Source: an uncultured Collinsella sp. | GTDB lineage: Bacteria; Actinomycetota; Coriobacteriia; Coriobacteriales; Coriobacteriaceae | Direction of reading: 5' to 3' | Assembly: GCA_958437935.1 (NCBI GenBank) | Contig: CAUBPS010000008.1 | Location: forward strand, 44,032 to 108,031 | Length of the DNA stretch: 64,000 bases | Shown here: positions 9,152 through 17,274 of the stretch, one piece after another | How the letters are laid out: each line of letters begins with the position of its first letter | How positions within the stretch are numbered: position 1 is the stretch's first letter | Program-made: the position numbers and the translations under genes | The notes under the pieces: model-generated | Seen by the model: only the letters and a program-made list of their open reading frames with translations | Told to the model about the DNA's origin: nothing | Databases searched by the model: none

Positions 9152-9269
9152 CGGGCGGCGAGGTCAACCGAAGAGGAGGCGGGGGCGCAAGGCGCCCGGA
9201 TGCGTCGTGCCGAAATGTCGCGAAGCGCGCGGTTGACAAAACTATAGAGACACGTCCCAAATGAGCTAC

Positions 9270-9464
9270 TTAACGCCAGGGGTCAGCTTCGAAGAGGGGC
9301 TCGCGCTCGGGGCGGCGATCGCTGTAGGGATCGTAGCCGTCGTCGTCCTCGTTCTCGGCACGGATGTAGGGGTCGCGCGGCTTGGGTGCCGGCTTGGGTG
9401 CAGGCCTGGGTGCGGCCGGCGCGGCGTTGGCGACCGGCGCATTCGTCTTGTTCTTGTCTATCAT
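9270..9464 (-). CDS. Small Pro/Ala-rich hypothetical protein
   Basis: 64 residues from ATG 9464, chosen because AAGGAGATATGCAG sits at ideal distance; a longer reading frame to 9536 would run through the clpB terminator. The sequence has a Pro/Ala/Lys-rich spacer (APRPAPKPAPKP) and an acidic, aromatic C-terminal part (ENEDDDGYDPYSDRRPE). There is no recognisable domain or membrane segment. It lies downstream of clpB on the same strand, beyond a terminator. Its stop codon falls in the right flank of the IS110 insertion, so its 3' end was probably close to the repeat before insertion. Confidence 0.5.
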   Translation of the reverse strand: MIDKNKTNAPVANAAPAAPRPAPKPAPKPRDPYIRAENEDDDGYDPYSDRRPEREPLFEADPWR

Positions 9465-9514
9465 CTGCATATCTCCTTGCCGTGCAATCGTGTTCAACAT
9501 CATCGATTGTCGCA

Positions 9515-9553
9515 CGAAAAAGGGCGGCGGACCCAATTAGATCCGCCGCCCTT
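9515..9553 (-). terminator. Terminator of clpB
   Basis: On the minus strand a 12-bp stem AAGGGCGGCGGA / TCCGCCGCCCTT with a 10-nt loop ends in a T-run, 46 bp past the clpB stop codon. Confidence 0.85.
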
Positions 9554-9598
9554 GGCGTTTAGAGACGGCTGGTAGATTTTAAGGCATGCCCCAAAAGT

Positions 9599-12226
9599 CT
9601 ACTCGGCGTCGGGGACCTCATAGGTGGCCGCCGGCGTGTTGTCGCACACGACGGTAAAGCCGCCGTCCTTGTCGACATCGACCGTCACCTGATCGCCCTC
9701 GCGCACCGTGCCGTCGATGATAGCGGCCGCGATGGCATCCACAACCTCGCGCTGCACCAGGCGCTTGAGCGGACGGGCACCAAAGACCGGGTCCAAGCCG
9801 CCCACGGCGAGCATCTGCTTGGCTGCCGGGGTGATGGCAAGCGTCATGCGCTCCTTGGCCAGACGTGCGCGGACGTCGGCGAGCTGGATGTCGACGATCT
9901 TCTCGATCTGCGCCATGCCGAGCGGATGGAACACCACGATGTCGTCGATACGGTTGAGGAACTCGGGACGGAAAGTCTGAGCCATGGCCGCGTCGACCTG
10001 ATGGCGCATCTCCTCCTCGTCCTTGCCGGACAGGTCGGCGATGGCCTTGGAACCCACGTTGGACGTCATGATGATGATCGTGTTCTTAAAGGACACCTGG
10101 CGACCCTGGCCGTCGGTCAGACGACCGTCGTCGAGTACCTGCAGCAGTACGTTGAAGACATCCGGGTGAGCTTTCTCCATCTCATCGAGCAGGATCACGG
10201 AGTACGGACGACGGCGCACGGCCTCGGTGAGCTGGCCGCCCTCGTCGTAACCCACGTATCCCGGAGGCGCACCGATCAGACGCTGGACGCTGAACTTCTC
10301 CATGTACTCGGACATGTCGATACGCACAAGCGCGCGCTCGTCGTCGAACAGGCACTCGGCCAGCGCCTTGGCGAGCTCGGTCTTGCCCACGCCGGTGGGG
10401 CCCAGGAAGAAGAAGCTGCCGATGGGCTTGTCCGGGTCGGAGAGGCCCGCACGGCTGCGGCGCACAGCCGCGGCCACAGCGGAGACCGCCTCATCCTGAC
10501 CGATAACGCGCTTATGCAGCTCACCCTCCAAGCCCTTGAGCTTGTCGAGCTCGCCCTGCATCATCTTGGACACGGGCACGCCGGTCCAGGCGCTCACGAC
10601 CTCGGCGATCTCATCGGAGGTCACCTGCTCGTTGAGGCCCTCGCCGTCCTGCTGCTTTTGAGCCTCGAGCGCAGCCTCGGAATCCTGAATCTGCTGCTGC
10701 AGACCCGGAATCACGGAGTAGCGCAGCTCGGACGCACGGCCCAGATCGCCGTTGCGCGTCGCGCGTTCCTCTTCGCTTCTGGCCTCGTCGAGCTGGCCCT
10801 TAAGCTCCTGCACGTGGTCGATGGCGTTCTTTTGGTTGAGCCAGCCGGCCTTTTGCACGTTGAGCTTTTCCTGGACCTCGGCAATCTCCTGGCGCAGGGC
10901 CTCCAGACGCTCCTTGGAGGCGTCGTCAGTCTCCTTCATGAGTGCCTGCTCCTCGATCTGCAGCTGGGTGAGCTGACGCGTGGTGGCGTCGATCTCGACC
11001 GGCATGCTGTCGAGCTCCATGCGCAGGCGGCTTGCCGCCTCATCGACCAGGTCGATGGCCTTATCGGGCAGGAAGCGGTCGGCGATGTAGCGATCGGAGA
11101 GGTCGGCGGCCGCCACGAGCGCGCCATCGGTGATGTGCACGCCGTGGAAGATCTCGTACTTCTCCTTGAGGCCACGCAGGATCGAGATGGTGTCCTCGAC
11201 GGTAGGCTCGCTCACCATAACGGTCTGGAAACGACGGGCGAGCGCCGCGTCCTTCTCGATGTACTTGCGGTACTCGTCGAGCGTAGTCGCGCCGATTGCG
11301 TGCAAGTCGCCACGGGCGAGCGCCGGCTTGAGGATGTTGCCGGCATCCATGGAGCCCTCGGTGGCACCCGCGCCCACGATGGTGTGGAGCTCATCGATGA
11401 ACAGGATAACCTTACCCTCGGATTTTTGTACTTCCTTGAGCACGGCCTTCAAGCGGTCCTCGAACTCGCCGCGGTACTTGGCGCCGGCGACCAGCGCGCT
11501 CATGTCGAGCTCGATGAGGTCGCGGTCGCGCAGGGTGCTCGGCACGTCGCCGGCCACGATACGCTGGGCGATACCCTCGACGATGGCCGTCTTGCCGACG
11601 CCCGGTTCGCCGATGAGCACGGGGTTGTTCTTGGTGCGGCGGGACAGGACCTGGATGGTACGACGGATCTCGTCGGTACGGCCGATGACCGGGTCAAGCT
11701 TGCCGGCGCGAGCCAGATCGCAGATGTTGCGACCGTACTGCTCCAACGCCTCAAACTGAGTCTTGTCCTCGGCAGACGTCACGCGGTCATCGCCGCGCAG
11801 CTCCTCGTAGACCTGCTCGATGCGCTCCTTGGTGACGCCGGCGTCGCGCAGTACACGACCAGCCTCGCCCTTGTCCTCGGCAAGCGCCATCAGCAAATGC
11901 TCGGTCACCACAAAGCTGTCGCCCATCTTGGCGGCCTTCTTCTCGGCCTTCTCGATGACGCGGACGAGCTCGTTGGACAGGCCCATCTGCTGGCCCTCGC
12001 CCGAAACCTTGGGCGCGTGGTCGATGGCATCCTGTGTGGAGCGCGCGAGCTGGGCCGGGTCGGCACCGATGCGCTCGATGATCACGGAGATATTGCGCTC
12101 GCCGGCACCGAGCAGGGCGGACAGCAGGTGAATCGGCTCCACCGCGCCGGCCTGCGCGTCGGCAGCCGTGCTCATGGCGGTCTGCAGCGCCTCGCGCGAC
12201 GTCATTGCTAGCTTATCGATTCTCAT
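9599..12226 (-). CDS. clpB: ATP-dependent disaggregase ClpB
   Basis: 875 residues, full length for ClpB/Hsp104. In order: Clp_N repeat domain (1-145), first AAA+ domain with GEPGVGKT, a coiled-coil middle domain (about 400-530, rich in Glu, Gln and Lys), second AAA+ domain with GPTGVGKT and VILLDEMEKAHPDVFN, and a C-terminal D2-small domain. It resolubilises aggregated protein together with DnaK/DnaJ/GrpE. ATG 12226 follows AGAGAGGTGATTCC. Its promoter region carries the same 27-bp motif as the dnaK operon, pointing to joint repression by HspR, encoded at 16795-17211. Confidence 0.97.
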   Translation of the reverse strand: MRIDKLAMTSREALQTAMSTAADAQAGAVEPIHLLSALLGAGERNISVIIERIGADPAQLARSTQDAIDHAPKVSGEGQQMGLSNELVRVIEKAEKKAAKMGDSFVVTEHLLMALAEDKGEAGRVLRDAGVTKERIEQVYEELRGDDRVTSAEDKTQFEALEQYGRNICDLARAGKLDPVIGRTDEIRRTIQVLSRRTKNNPVLIGEPGVGKTAIVEGIAQRIVAGDVPSTLRDRDLIELDMSALVAGAKYRGEFEDRLKAVLKEVQKSEGKVILFIDELHTIVGAGATEGSMDAGNILKPALARGDLHAIGATTLDEYRKYIEKDAALARRFQTVMVSEPTVEDTISILRGLKEKYEIFHGVHITDGALVAAADLSDRYIADRFLPDKAIDLVDEAASRLRMELDSMPVEIDATTRQLTQLQIEEQALMKETDDASKERLEALRQEIAEVQEKLNVQKAGWLNQKNAIDHVQELKGQLDEARSEEERATRNGDLGRASELRYSVIPGLQQQIQDSEAALEAQKQQDGEGLNEQVTSDEIAEVVSAWTGVPVSKMMQGELDKLKGLEGELHKRVIGQDEAVSAVAAAVRRSRAGLSDPDKPIGSFFFLGPTGVGKTELAKALAECLFDDERALVRIDMSEYMEKFSVQRLIGAPPGYVGYDEGGQLTEAVRRRPYSVILLDEMEKAHPDVFNVLLQVLDDGRLTDGQGRQVSFKNTIIIMTSNVGSKAIADLSGKDEEEMRHQVDAAMAQTFRPEFLNRIDDIVVFHPLGMAQIEKIVDIQLADVRARLAKERMTLAITPAAKQMLAVGGLDPVFGARPLKRLVQREVVDAIAAAIIDGTVREGDQVTVDVDKDGGFTVVCDNTPAATYEVPDAE

Positions 12227-12308
12227 GGAATCACCTCTCTTGGGGTGGCCGCCCTACGGGGCGGCTTCACGTTGTTCGAGAAGTATTGTTGCCAGCTTTG
12301 CGCGATCT

Positions 12309-12342
12309 TATACATAAATCTAAGTCTCTATATATAAGATTT
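12309..12342 (-). promoter_or_regulatory. Putative HspR operator and -10 box of clpB
   Basis: 12316-12342 reads AAATCTAAGTC, six variable bases, then TATAAGATTT on the plus strand, an imperfect inverted repeat. The same 27-bp motif occurs upstream of dnaK at 21196-21222 with 23 of 27 bases identical. In both cases TGTATA (minus strand) follows immediately as a likely -10. It differs from the canonical HAIR sequence CTTGAGT-N7-ACTCAAG, so assignment to HspR is by context. Confidence 0.65.
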
Positions 12343-12403
12343 TCTGAGTGATTGATGGATAGGGTACTGAGATGTCAGCCCGCCGCTGCCCAGGCGCACT
12401 ACC

Positions 12404-12460
12404 GTCTCGATCTGTAACATCTAGCAGCCATTTTTGATCCTAGATGTTACAGATCGAGAT
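12404..12460. repeat. 57-bp palindromic repeat, copy 1
   Basis: The repeat opens with GTCTCGATCTGTAACATCTA and closes with TAGATGTTACAGATCGAGAT around a 17-bp variable core. It is one of five 57-bp copies in the window (see 12484, 12565, 13816, 13896). The arms are conserved and the core differs. Confidence 0.85.
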
Positions 12461-12483
12461 GAAATGACCAGCGGCAACCGTTT

Positions 12484-12540
12484 GTCTCAATCTGTAACAT
12501 CTACTCGGCAAATTAGGGTCTAACTGTTACAGATCGAGAC
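12484..12540. repeat. 57-bp palindromic repeat, copy 2
   Basis: Same arms as copy 1 (GTCTCAATCTGTAACATCTA ... TGTTACAGATCGAGAC), with one arm position changed and a different core. Confidence 0.85.
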
Positions 12541-12564
12541 AAACCGAAGACACCCGAATCGAAA

Positions 12565-12621
12565 ATCTAAATCTGTAACACCAGGCCCACTTTTAGCGGC
12601 CAAGATGTTACAGATCGAGAC
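12565..12621. repeat. 57-bp palindromic repeat, copy 3
   Basis: Slightly diverged arms (ATCTAAATCTGTAACACC ... ATGTTACAGATCGAGAC). It is followed directly by a hairpin of another repeat type at 12631. Confidence 0.8.
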
Positions 12622-12630
12622 AAACCAAGA

Positions 12631-12667
12631 ACCACCACAAAGGTGCCCGTCCCCTTTGTGGTGGTCC
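12631..12667. repeat. ACCACCACAAAGG hairpin repeat, copy 1
   Basis: Inverted repeat ACCACCACAAAGG / CCTTTGTGGTGGT with loop TGCCCGTCC. A second near-identical copy lies at 13962-13998, and a partial copy (GGCACCTTTGTGGCGG) near 13778-13793. Confidence 0.8.
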
Positions 12668-12808
12668 AGAGAAGAATCAACCCCGATTAAAAGAGGCGAC
12701 ATCAAGCCCAGTCTACGTTTGGCGATCCCAAGACCCAACGAGAACACAGCGACGAAATCGAGGACCAACGATAGCCCGTTCGCACAGATATTGATGGAGA
12801 TTCAAGAC

Positions 12809-12949
12809 ATGGGTGCTGGCTTAAACGGCTTGGCTATCGTACGCCACAACGTTCTCGTCATCGTCCCTGTCGTTTTTATAGTGCTTATAGTGAAAATAGC
12901 GAGTTTAGTGAGAACAGTATTGCGCAAAACTCGTGAACTCAATTATTGA
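12809..12949 (+). CDS. Possible small single-span membrane protein
   Basis: 46 residues from ATG 12809, placed 9 nt after GGAG. It has one strongly hydrophobic segment (VLVIVPVVFIVLIVKIASLV) and a basic tail. A longer in-frame reading from 12605 begins inside palindromic repeats and is unlikely. There is no homology I recognise, and it could be chance coding in a repeat-rich spacer of about 890 bp (12227-13115) that otherwise holds only repeats. Confidence 0.3.
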   Translation: MGAGLNGLAIVRHNVLVIVPVVFIVLIVKIASLVRTVLRKTRELNY

Positions 12950-13115
12950 CCTCTCGCCCAGAACGAGGGGAGGCAAATACTCCTATTAGAGATCAAATCG
13001 AAGCCCAATAGGGCCTTTTAGCCCCGTCATTTCGAACGATCGCTTTCTTTTGAATATTGTCGTAAGCTGGTATCATTTATCTTAATGAATGCATACTGTT
13101 TGCGAGGTGCCCGCC

Positions 13116-13763
13116 GTGAAACGATCCACCTATATCGGCCTGCTCGTCTTAGCGTTTGCAATTACCGCAGTCGGCGTAGGCATTATCTATCTCGCATTTC
13201 TCCCTGCCTCGGCAACGCAGGCGGCGGTTGAAACCGTAAGCTACCCCATCGAAATCCTCACCGATATCGTCAAACCCGATTCAATCACCGTCGATTTTGA
13301 CGGTACGCCCGCAGCGCTTGGGGTCAGTAACTATCCCCGAATCGAACTTGGGGCCACGCGCTATACCCAAGATGAGCAGCTTATCGGCAAGGCAACCAAT
13401 TTACTCAAAGGCAAGACGTTTAATCGATGGTACGGCGCCGCAATATATCGAGCCAAGAAAGGCCAAATGGTTGGCGGGTATTATTCGACCCTTGAACTCG
13501 ATGCGGCAAACGGGAGTAGACTGTGCAGCGTTTCATACGACCCCGGCTACGTGGACAACGAAGGGCCGGGAGTCTATATCTCGGATGGCAACGTGATCTA
13601 CGTCATGGCGGGCGATCAGACGGCAGTCGTCAATTTTATGGATCGGTGTACCGAGGATGCCTACGAACAAACCTGCGAGCCCGATCCGCAGACAGCGCGC
13701 GACAGCAGCTCAGCACGCACTTGGCTATTTGACGATGAAATAACCTGGACCCCATCGAAATAA
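13116..13763 (+). CDS. Membrane-anchored hypothetical protein
   Basis: 215 residues from GTG 13116, which has GAGG eight bases upstream; ATG 13089 is possible but poorly placed. A single N-terminal transmembrane segment or uncleaved signal (about 6-28, YIGLLVLAFAITAVGVGIIYLAF) is followed by an exported domain of about 185 residues with no family I recognise. Flanked on both sides by 57-bp palindromes, it is an isolated gene in a repeat cluster. Confidence 0.6.
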   Translation: MKRSTYIGLLVLAFAITAVGVGIIYLAFLPASATQAAVETVSYPIEILTDIVKPDSITVDFDGTPAALGVSNYPRIELGATRYTQDEQLIGKATNLLKGKTFNRWYGAAIYRAKKGQMVGGYYSTLELDAANGSRLCSVSYDPGYVDNEGPGVYISDGNVIYVMAGDQTAVVNFMDRCTEDAYEQTCEPDPQTARDSSSARTWLFDDEITWTPSK

Positions 13764-13815
13764 GAACCCGCCGGACAGGCACCTTTGTGGCGGTTTTCGG
13801 CTCCGGCGCTCCGCT

Positions 13816-13872
13816 GTCTCAATCTGTAACAGCTAGCGGCCCTTTTGGGTCCTTGGTGTTACAGATTGAGAT
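13816..13872. repeat. 57-bp palindromic repeat, copy 4
   Basis: GTCTCAATCTGTAACAGCTA ... GGTGTTACAGATTGAGAT. The arm change CGAGAT to TGAGAT on the right is matched by CTCAA on the left, a compensatory pair relative to copy 1 (CTCGA/TCGAG). Confidence 0.85.
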
Positions 13873-13895
13873 GAAATGACCGACGGCAACCGTTT

Positions 13896-13952
13896 GTCTA
13901 AATCTGTAACAACTACTCGGCAAATTGGGGCTTAGATGTTACAGATCGAGAT
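13896..13952. repeat. 57-bp palindromic repeat, copy 5
   Basis: GTCTAAATCTGTAACAACTA ... GATGTTACAGATCGAGAT. The spacing to copy 4 and the linker (GAAATGACC-GCGGCAACC-GTTT) match the copy 1-2 pair, so copies come as a composite unit. Confidence 0.85.
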
Positions 13953-13961
13953 AAACGGGAC

Positions 13962-13998
13962 CACCACAAAGGTGCCTGTCCCCTTTGTGGTGGTCCCA
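13962..13998. repeat. ACCACCACAAAGG hairpin repeat, copy 2
   Basis: Same inverted repeat as 12631-12667 with loop TGCCTGTCC, again placed right after a 57-bp palindrome. The two repeat families travel together. A TTTTTT run follows at 14002-14008. Confidence 0.8.
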
Positions 13999-14044
13999 GT
14001 CTTTTTTAGCGCCCCTCAAGACCCAACGAGAACGCAGGAATGTA

Positions 14045-14118
14045 GCCCGGGGCTTACCCTTTCCCGAACGCGACCCTCGCGAAGCGCGTGAGCGGGCGGG
14101 AAAGGGTAAGCCCCGGGC
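14045..14118. repeat. Perfect 22-bp inverted repeat downstream of the hydratase
   Basis: Left arm 14045-14066 starts GCCCGGGGCTTACCC; right arm 14097-14118 is its exact complement; the 30-bp loop holds a further dyad (GCGAAGCGC). It lies 15 bp past the hydratase stop codon, so it could serve as its transcription end, but there is no T-run. Confidence 0.8.
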
Positions 14119-14133
14119 GGACAATTAAGTGCG

Positions 14134-16434
14134 TTACTCGGCAGCGACCTTGAACTTGTTGTAGTTGATCAAGCAGCCGGCCTTGACGATGGCACGCTCC
14201 TCGGCCGTTATATCGGCGATGTAGAGCTCAATCTGCTCGACCGCACCGTCGGCACACACCACGTAGGCAGCAATGTTCTTGAGGTCGCCATCGAGCGCGG
14301 CACGGATACCCGGCACAAAGACGTAGTCGCCCACCTCAAAGTTGGGCTCGGCCTCCATCTGGAAGGGCACCATGCCCCAATTCATCACGTTGGAGCGATA
14401 GCGCTTGGTGGCGTACTCGTGGACGATGTTGGCCAGGCCGCCGATCACGCGCTGGCAGCTCGCAGCCTGCTCGCGGGCAGAACCGTCGCCCGGCTTCTTG
14501 GCGTAGAGCATGGAGCCGTACTCGGTCGCCTTGGCATCGGCCGCGACACCCGCGCCGGCCAGCGCCTCAAACACACCAGCAAGCTCGGCATCGAGCGCCG
14601 CCAGGTCGCCTGCGGACTCACCGGCAACGCGGCGCTTTTCCACCGCATCGACCTCCTTGGAGCGGCCCACGTAGGCCGGATCGCGACGGCTGAGCGTAAA
14701 CTCGGCCAGGCCCAGCGGGTTGGAGCGGAAGGAGCTCGTCTCGCCCGAGGGAATGAGTTCGTCGGTCGTGGTGACCGGGTCCATGATCTTGGAGCATACC
14801 TTGAGCAGGATATCGTCGCAGAGCGGCTCCATCGCGGGCCATGGCTTGATGTTGGGACCCTCGACCAGCTCGTCGGCAGGCTCAGCCTTGCCAAAGCCCC
14901 AGTACACGCGCTTTTTGTACGGCGCGTCGTCGAAGGTGTACTCGCAGGCCTCGTCCCAGGTCTCCTCGGGCAGGTCGGTCGCCGGCGTCAGGATGCCGCC
15001 GTTGGCCGCCGTCGCCGCAATGGAGCGGGCGTCCATCAGGGCCACGGCGCTCAGCTGGCCGTTACCCGGCTTGGAACCCTCACGATTGGGGAAGTTGCGC
15101 GTGGTGTGGCGGATGGACAGGCCGTTGTTGGCAGGCGTGTCTCCGGCACCGAAACACGGGCCACAGAACGCCGTGCGCACAATCGCGCCGGCCTCCATGA
15201 GGTCGTAGATGTAGCCGCGGCGCGTGAGCTCGAGCGCCACGGGCTGGCTCGTGGGATAGACCGACAGCGAGAACTCGCCGCAGCCGGTGTTGGCGCCCTT
15301 GAGCACGCGGGCCGCCTGCACCACGGAATCGTAGTTGCCGCCCGAGCAGCCGGCGATGACGCCCTGCTGCACGTGCAGCTTGCCGTCGACGATCTTGTCG
15401 AGCAGGCTGAAGTGCGTCTTGCCCTCGCCGATCTTGGCGGCCTCGAGCTCAACCTCGTGCAGGATATCCTCGAGGTTCTCGTTGAGCTCGTCGATCTCAA
15501 AGCCGTTGGAAGGATGGAACGGCAGAGCGATCATAGGTTTAATGCTCGACAGGTCGACCTCGACACAGCCGTCGTAGTAGGCGACGTCGGCGGGCTTGAG
15601 CTCGCGATAGTCTTCGCCGCGGCCGTGCATGGTCAAAAACGCGTGCGTGTCCTCGTCGGTAGCCCAAATGGAGGAGAGGCAGGTGGTCTCGGTGGTCATG
15701 ACGTCGACGCCGTTGCGGTAGTCGGTCGTCATGCTCGCGATGCCGGGGCCCACGAACTCCATGACCTTGTTCTTGACGTAGCCCTTGGCAAAGACGGCGC
15801 GGATGATGGCGAGCGCCACGTCATGCGGGCCGACGCCGGGGCGCGGGGCACCCGTGAGGTAGATGGCCACGACGCCGGGATAGGCGACGTCGTAGGTGTC
15901 GCGCAGCAACTGCTTGGCCAGCTCGCCGCCGCCCTCGCCCACGGCCATGGTGCCCAGGGCGCCGTAGCGGGTGTGCGAGTCGGAGCCCAGGATCATCTTG
16001 CCGCAACCGGCGAAGTTCTCGCGCATAAAGGAGTGGATAACGGCGATGTGGGGCGGGACGAAGATGCCGCCGTACTTCTTGGCAGCCGAGAGGCCAAAGA
16101 CGTGGTCGTCCTCGTTGATGGTGCCGCCCACGGCGCACAGCGAGTTGTGGCAGTTGGTGAGCACGTAGGGCAGCGGGAACTGTTCCATGCCCGAGGCGCG
16201 CGCCGTCTGGATGATGCCGACGAAAGTGATGTCGTGGCTCGCCATGGCGTCGAAGCGAATCTTGAGTGCCTCGGGGTCGCCCGACGTGTTATGTGCCTGA
16301 AGAATCGAATAAGCGATGGTGCCGCGCTTGGCATCCTCGGGCGTCTGCGCAATGCCGCGCTCTGCAGCCTTGGCCGCCGGCACAACCTCGTTGCCGTTAC
16401 GCAGGTAGATGCCGTCCTCGTACAGCTTGACCAT
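14134..16434 (-). CDS. Aconitase-family hydratase, YbhJ-like
   Basis: 766 residues from ATG 16434 (GGGAGACAGA upstream; the ORF could open 12 nt earlier). The sequence covers the aconitase N-terminal three domains and C-terminal swivel domain. Cluster-ligand motifs are visible: a cysteine in AGCSGGNYDS and the pair in AFCGPCFGAG, with substrate-loop sequences ILGSDSHTRYG and NFPNREG. It most resembles the aconitase-like hydratases typified by E. coli YbhJ rather than AcnA/AcnB or LeuC. It should dehydrate/rehydrate a hydroxy-acid using a 4Fe-4S centre; the substrate is not determinable. It is monocistronic. Confidence 0.85.
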   Translation of the reverse strand: MVKLYEDGIYLRNGNEVVPAAKAAERGIAQTPEDAKRGTIAYSILQAHNTSGDPEALKIRFDAMASHDITFVGIIQTARASGMEQFPLPYVLTNCHNSLCAVGGTINEDDHVFGLSAAKKYGGIFVPPHIAVIHSFMRENFAGCGKMILGSDSHTRYGALGTMAVGEGGGELAKQLLRDTYDVAYPGVVAIYLTGAPRPGVGPHDVALAIIRAVFAKGYVKNKVMEFVGPGIASMTTDYRNGVDVMTTETTCLSSIWATDEDTHAFLTMHGRGEDYRELKPADVAYYDGCVEVDLSSIKPMIALPFHPSNGFEIDELNENLEDILHEVELEAAKIGEGKTHFSLLDKIVDGKLHVQQGVIAGCSGGNYDSVVQAARVLKGANTGCGEFSLSVYPTSQPVALELTRRGYIYDLMEAGAIVRTAFCGPCFGAGDTPANNGLSIRHTTRNFPNREGSKPGNGQLSAVALMDARSIAATAANGGILTPATDLPEETWDEACEYTFDDAPYKKRVYWGFGKAEPADELVEGPNIKPWPAMEPLCDDILLKVCSKIMDPVTTTDELIPSGETSSFRSNPLGLAEFTLSRRDPAYVGRSKEVDAVEKRRVAGESAGDLAALDAELAGVFEALAGAGVAADAKATEYGSMLYAKKPGDGSAREQAASCQRVIGGLANIVHEYATKRYRSNVMNWGMVPFQMEAEPNFEVGDYVFVPGIRAALDGDLKNIAAYVVCADGAVEQIELYIADITAEERAIVKAGCLINYNKFKVAAE

Positions 16435-16679
16435 TCTGTCTCCCACTCTGCCCGAAAACTCGGGCGCATAGCATACATTCGTTCAATATCGTGCCATAGA
16501 ACAATTGCCAGCGGGTTACGAATCTCGGCGTTCACTTTATCTCAGTAAAGCACAGGGCGGTATTGGTGCGAGGAGTGTCCCAAGGTGCCGGCACAAAAGG
16601 AACGTCCCCAAGTGCCAAGTATCGCAAGAGTGTCCCCTTTGACTAGTCATTTAAGAACGTCCCCAATGACTACCCATAA

Positions 16680-16761
16680 CAACGCCGATGTTTTGGCAGC
16701 GACAGCAAAAACCCGCCAGAGCTGAAAGGCAGATTGCCGCTCTGGCGGGCTTGCAGCGTCG
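16680..16761 (-). ncRNA. Structured repeat element, copy A (short form)
   Basis: On the minus strand the element starts CGACGCTGCA (complement of 16752-16761), has a 10-bp stem (16740-16749 with 16712-16721) enclosing CGGCAATCTGCCTTTCAG, and closes with TCGGCGTTG (16680-16688), which pairs with its start. It lies just behind hspR, separated by a small hairpin (16769-16790, ACGGCGTTT/AAAACGCCG). It is a shortened relative of copies B (21969-22104) and C (54270-55937). Upstream, 16560-16675 holds only short GTCCCC-type repeats. Confidence 0.65.
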
Positions 16762-16794
16762 GCCGGTTACGGCGTTTGGTAAAACGCCGAAACC

Positions 16795-17211
16795 CTAAAG
16801 ACCTCCTCCGGCGCCCAAAAGCTTGCGCATGACTTGCTCGGGGTTGACTGAACCGTCGCGCGGGGCCAGGGCGGTAATCTTCTTCTGCATCTTGTACTCG
16901 TGCAGCTCTTCCTCGAGCTGGCGCACGCGGGCGCGGAGCTTCTCGTTCTCGCGCTCGCGCTCCTCGGCACGCTCCTTCATATCGAGGATACGCACCACGC
17001 CGGCGAGGTTGATGCCCTCGTCGGTGAGCTGGTTGATGAGCTCCAGGCGCTCGATATCGGCACGCGAGTACAGGCGCGTGTTACCGCCCGAGCGCTGGGG
17101 GTTCACCAGGCCCTTGGACTCGTAGACGCGCAGGGTCTGCGGGTGCATGCCGGTCAGCTCGGCCGCCACGCTGATCATGTACAGCGGTTTGTTCCTATTG
17201 TCCTCGGCCAT
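16795..17211 (-). CDS. hspR: Heat-shock repressor HspR (MerR family)
   Basis: 138 residues from ATG 17211 (AAGGGGTCTGTGAGT upstream). The MerR-type winged helix lies at about 10-75 (MISVAAELTGMHPQTLRVYESKGLVNPQRSGG, shown in two parts of one motif: MISVAAELTGMHPQTLRVY and ESKGLVNPQRSGG), followed by a coiled coil (KERAEERERENEKLRARVRQ) and a short C-terminal tail. In actinobacteria HspR represses dnaK and clpB with DnaK as co-repressor. It sits immediately downstream of dnaJ in the dnaK operon, so it is autoregulated. Confidence 0.93.
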   Translation of the reverse strand: MAEDNRNKPLYMISVAAELTGMHPQTLRVYESKGLVNPQRSGGNTRLYSRADIERLELINQLTDEGINLAGVVRILDMKERAEERERENEKLRARVRQLEEELHEYKMQKKITALAPRDGSVNPEQVMRKLLGAGGGL

Positions 17212-17274
17212 ACTCACAGACCCCTTCTTAATCAACCTCATCCCAAAGCGGCTTTCCCGCCTCGGGCTCCATTT

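Larger units (their letters stand above)
7717..9246 (+). mobile_element. IS110-family insertion sequence (IS110 group layout), about 1.53 kb
   Basis: The element contains one DEDD-type transposase (7985-9151), about 268 bp of non-coding DNA to its left and about 95 bp to its right. The ends were placed by host context. AAGTAGCT(A)n at 7703-7716 and GAGACACGTCCCAAATGAGCTACTT (9247-9271, split here as GAGACACGTCCC and AAATGAGCTACTT) rejoin into a palindromic repeat that also occurs uninterrupted near 54122-54156 and 54226-54262. Ends are uncertain by about 5 bp, and no terminal inverted repeats are evident, as usual for IS110. Confidence 0.8.

Noticed and set aside
8506..9264. Second, 252-aa reading frame inside the IS110 transposase
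   Set aside because: Arg/Gly-rich shadow frame, no start signal, overlaps the conserved Transposase_20 domain.
9926..12211. 761-aa plus-strand reading frame
   Set aside because: Antisense to clpB; low-complexity Leu/Gly/Asp composition typical of a shadow in high-GC DNA.
12404..13952. CRISPR array from regularly sized 57-bp repeats
   Set aside because: Copies are self-palindromic with variable centres, are split by a gene, and no cas gene is present.
14419..16548. 709-aa plus-strand reading frame
   Set aside because: Antisense to the aconitase-family gene, with no domain.
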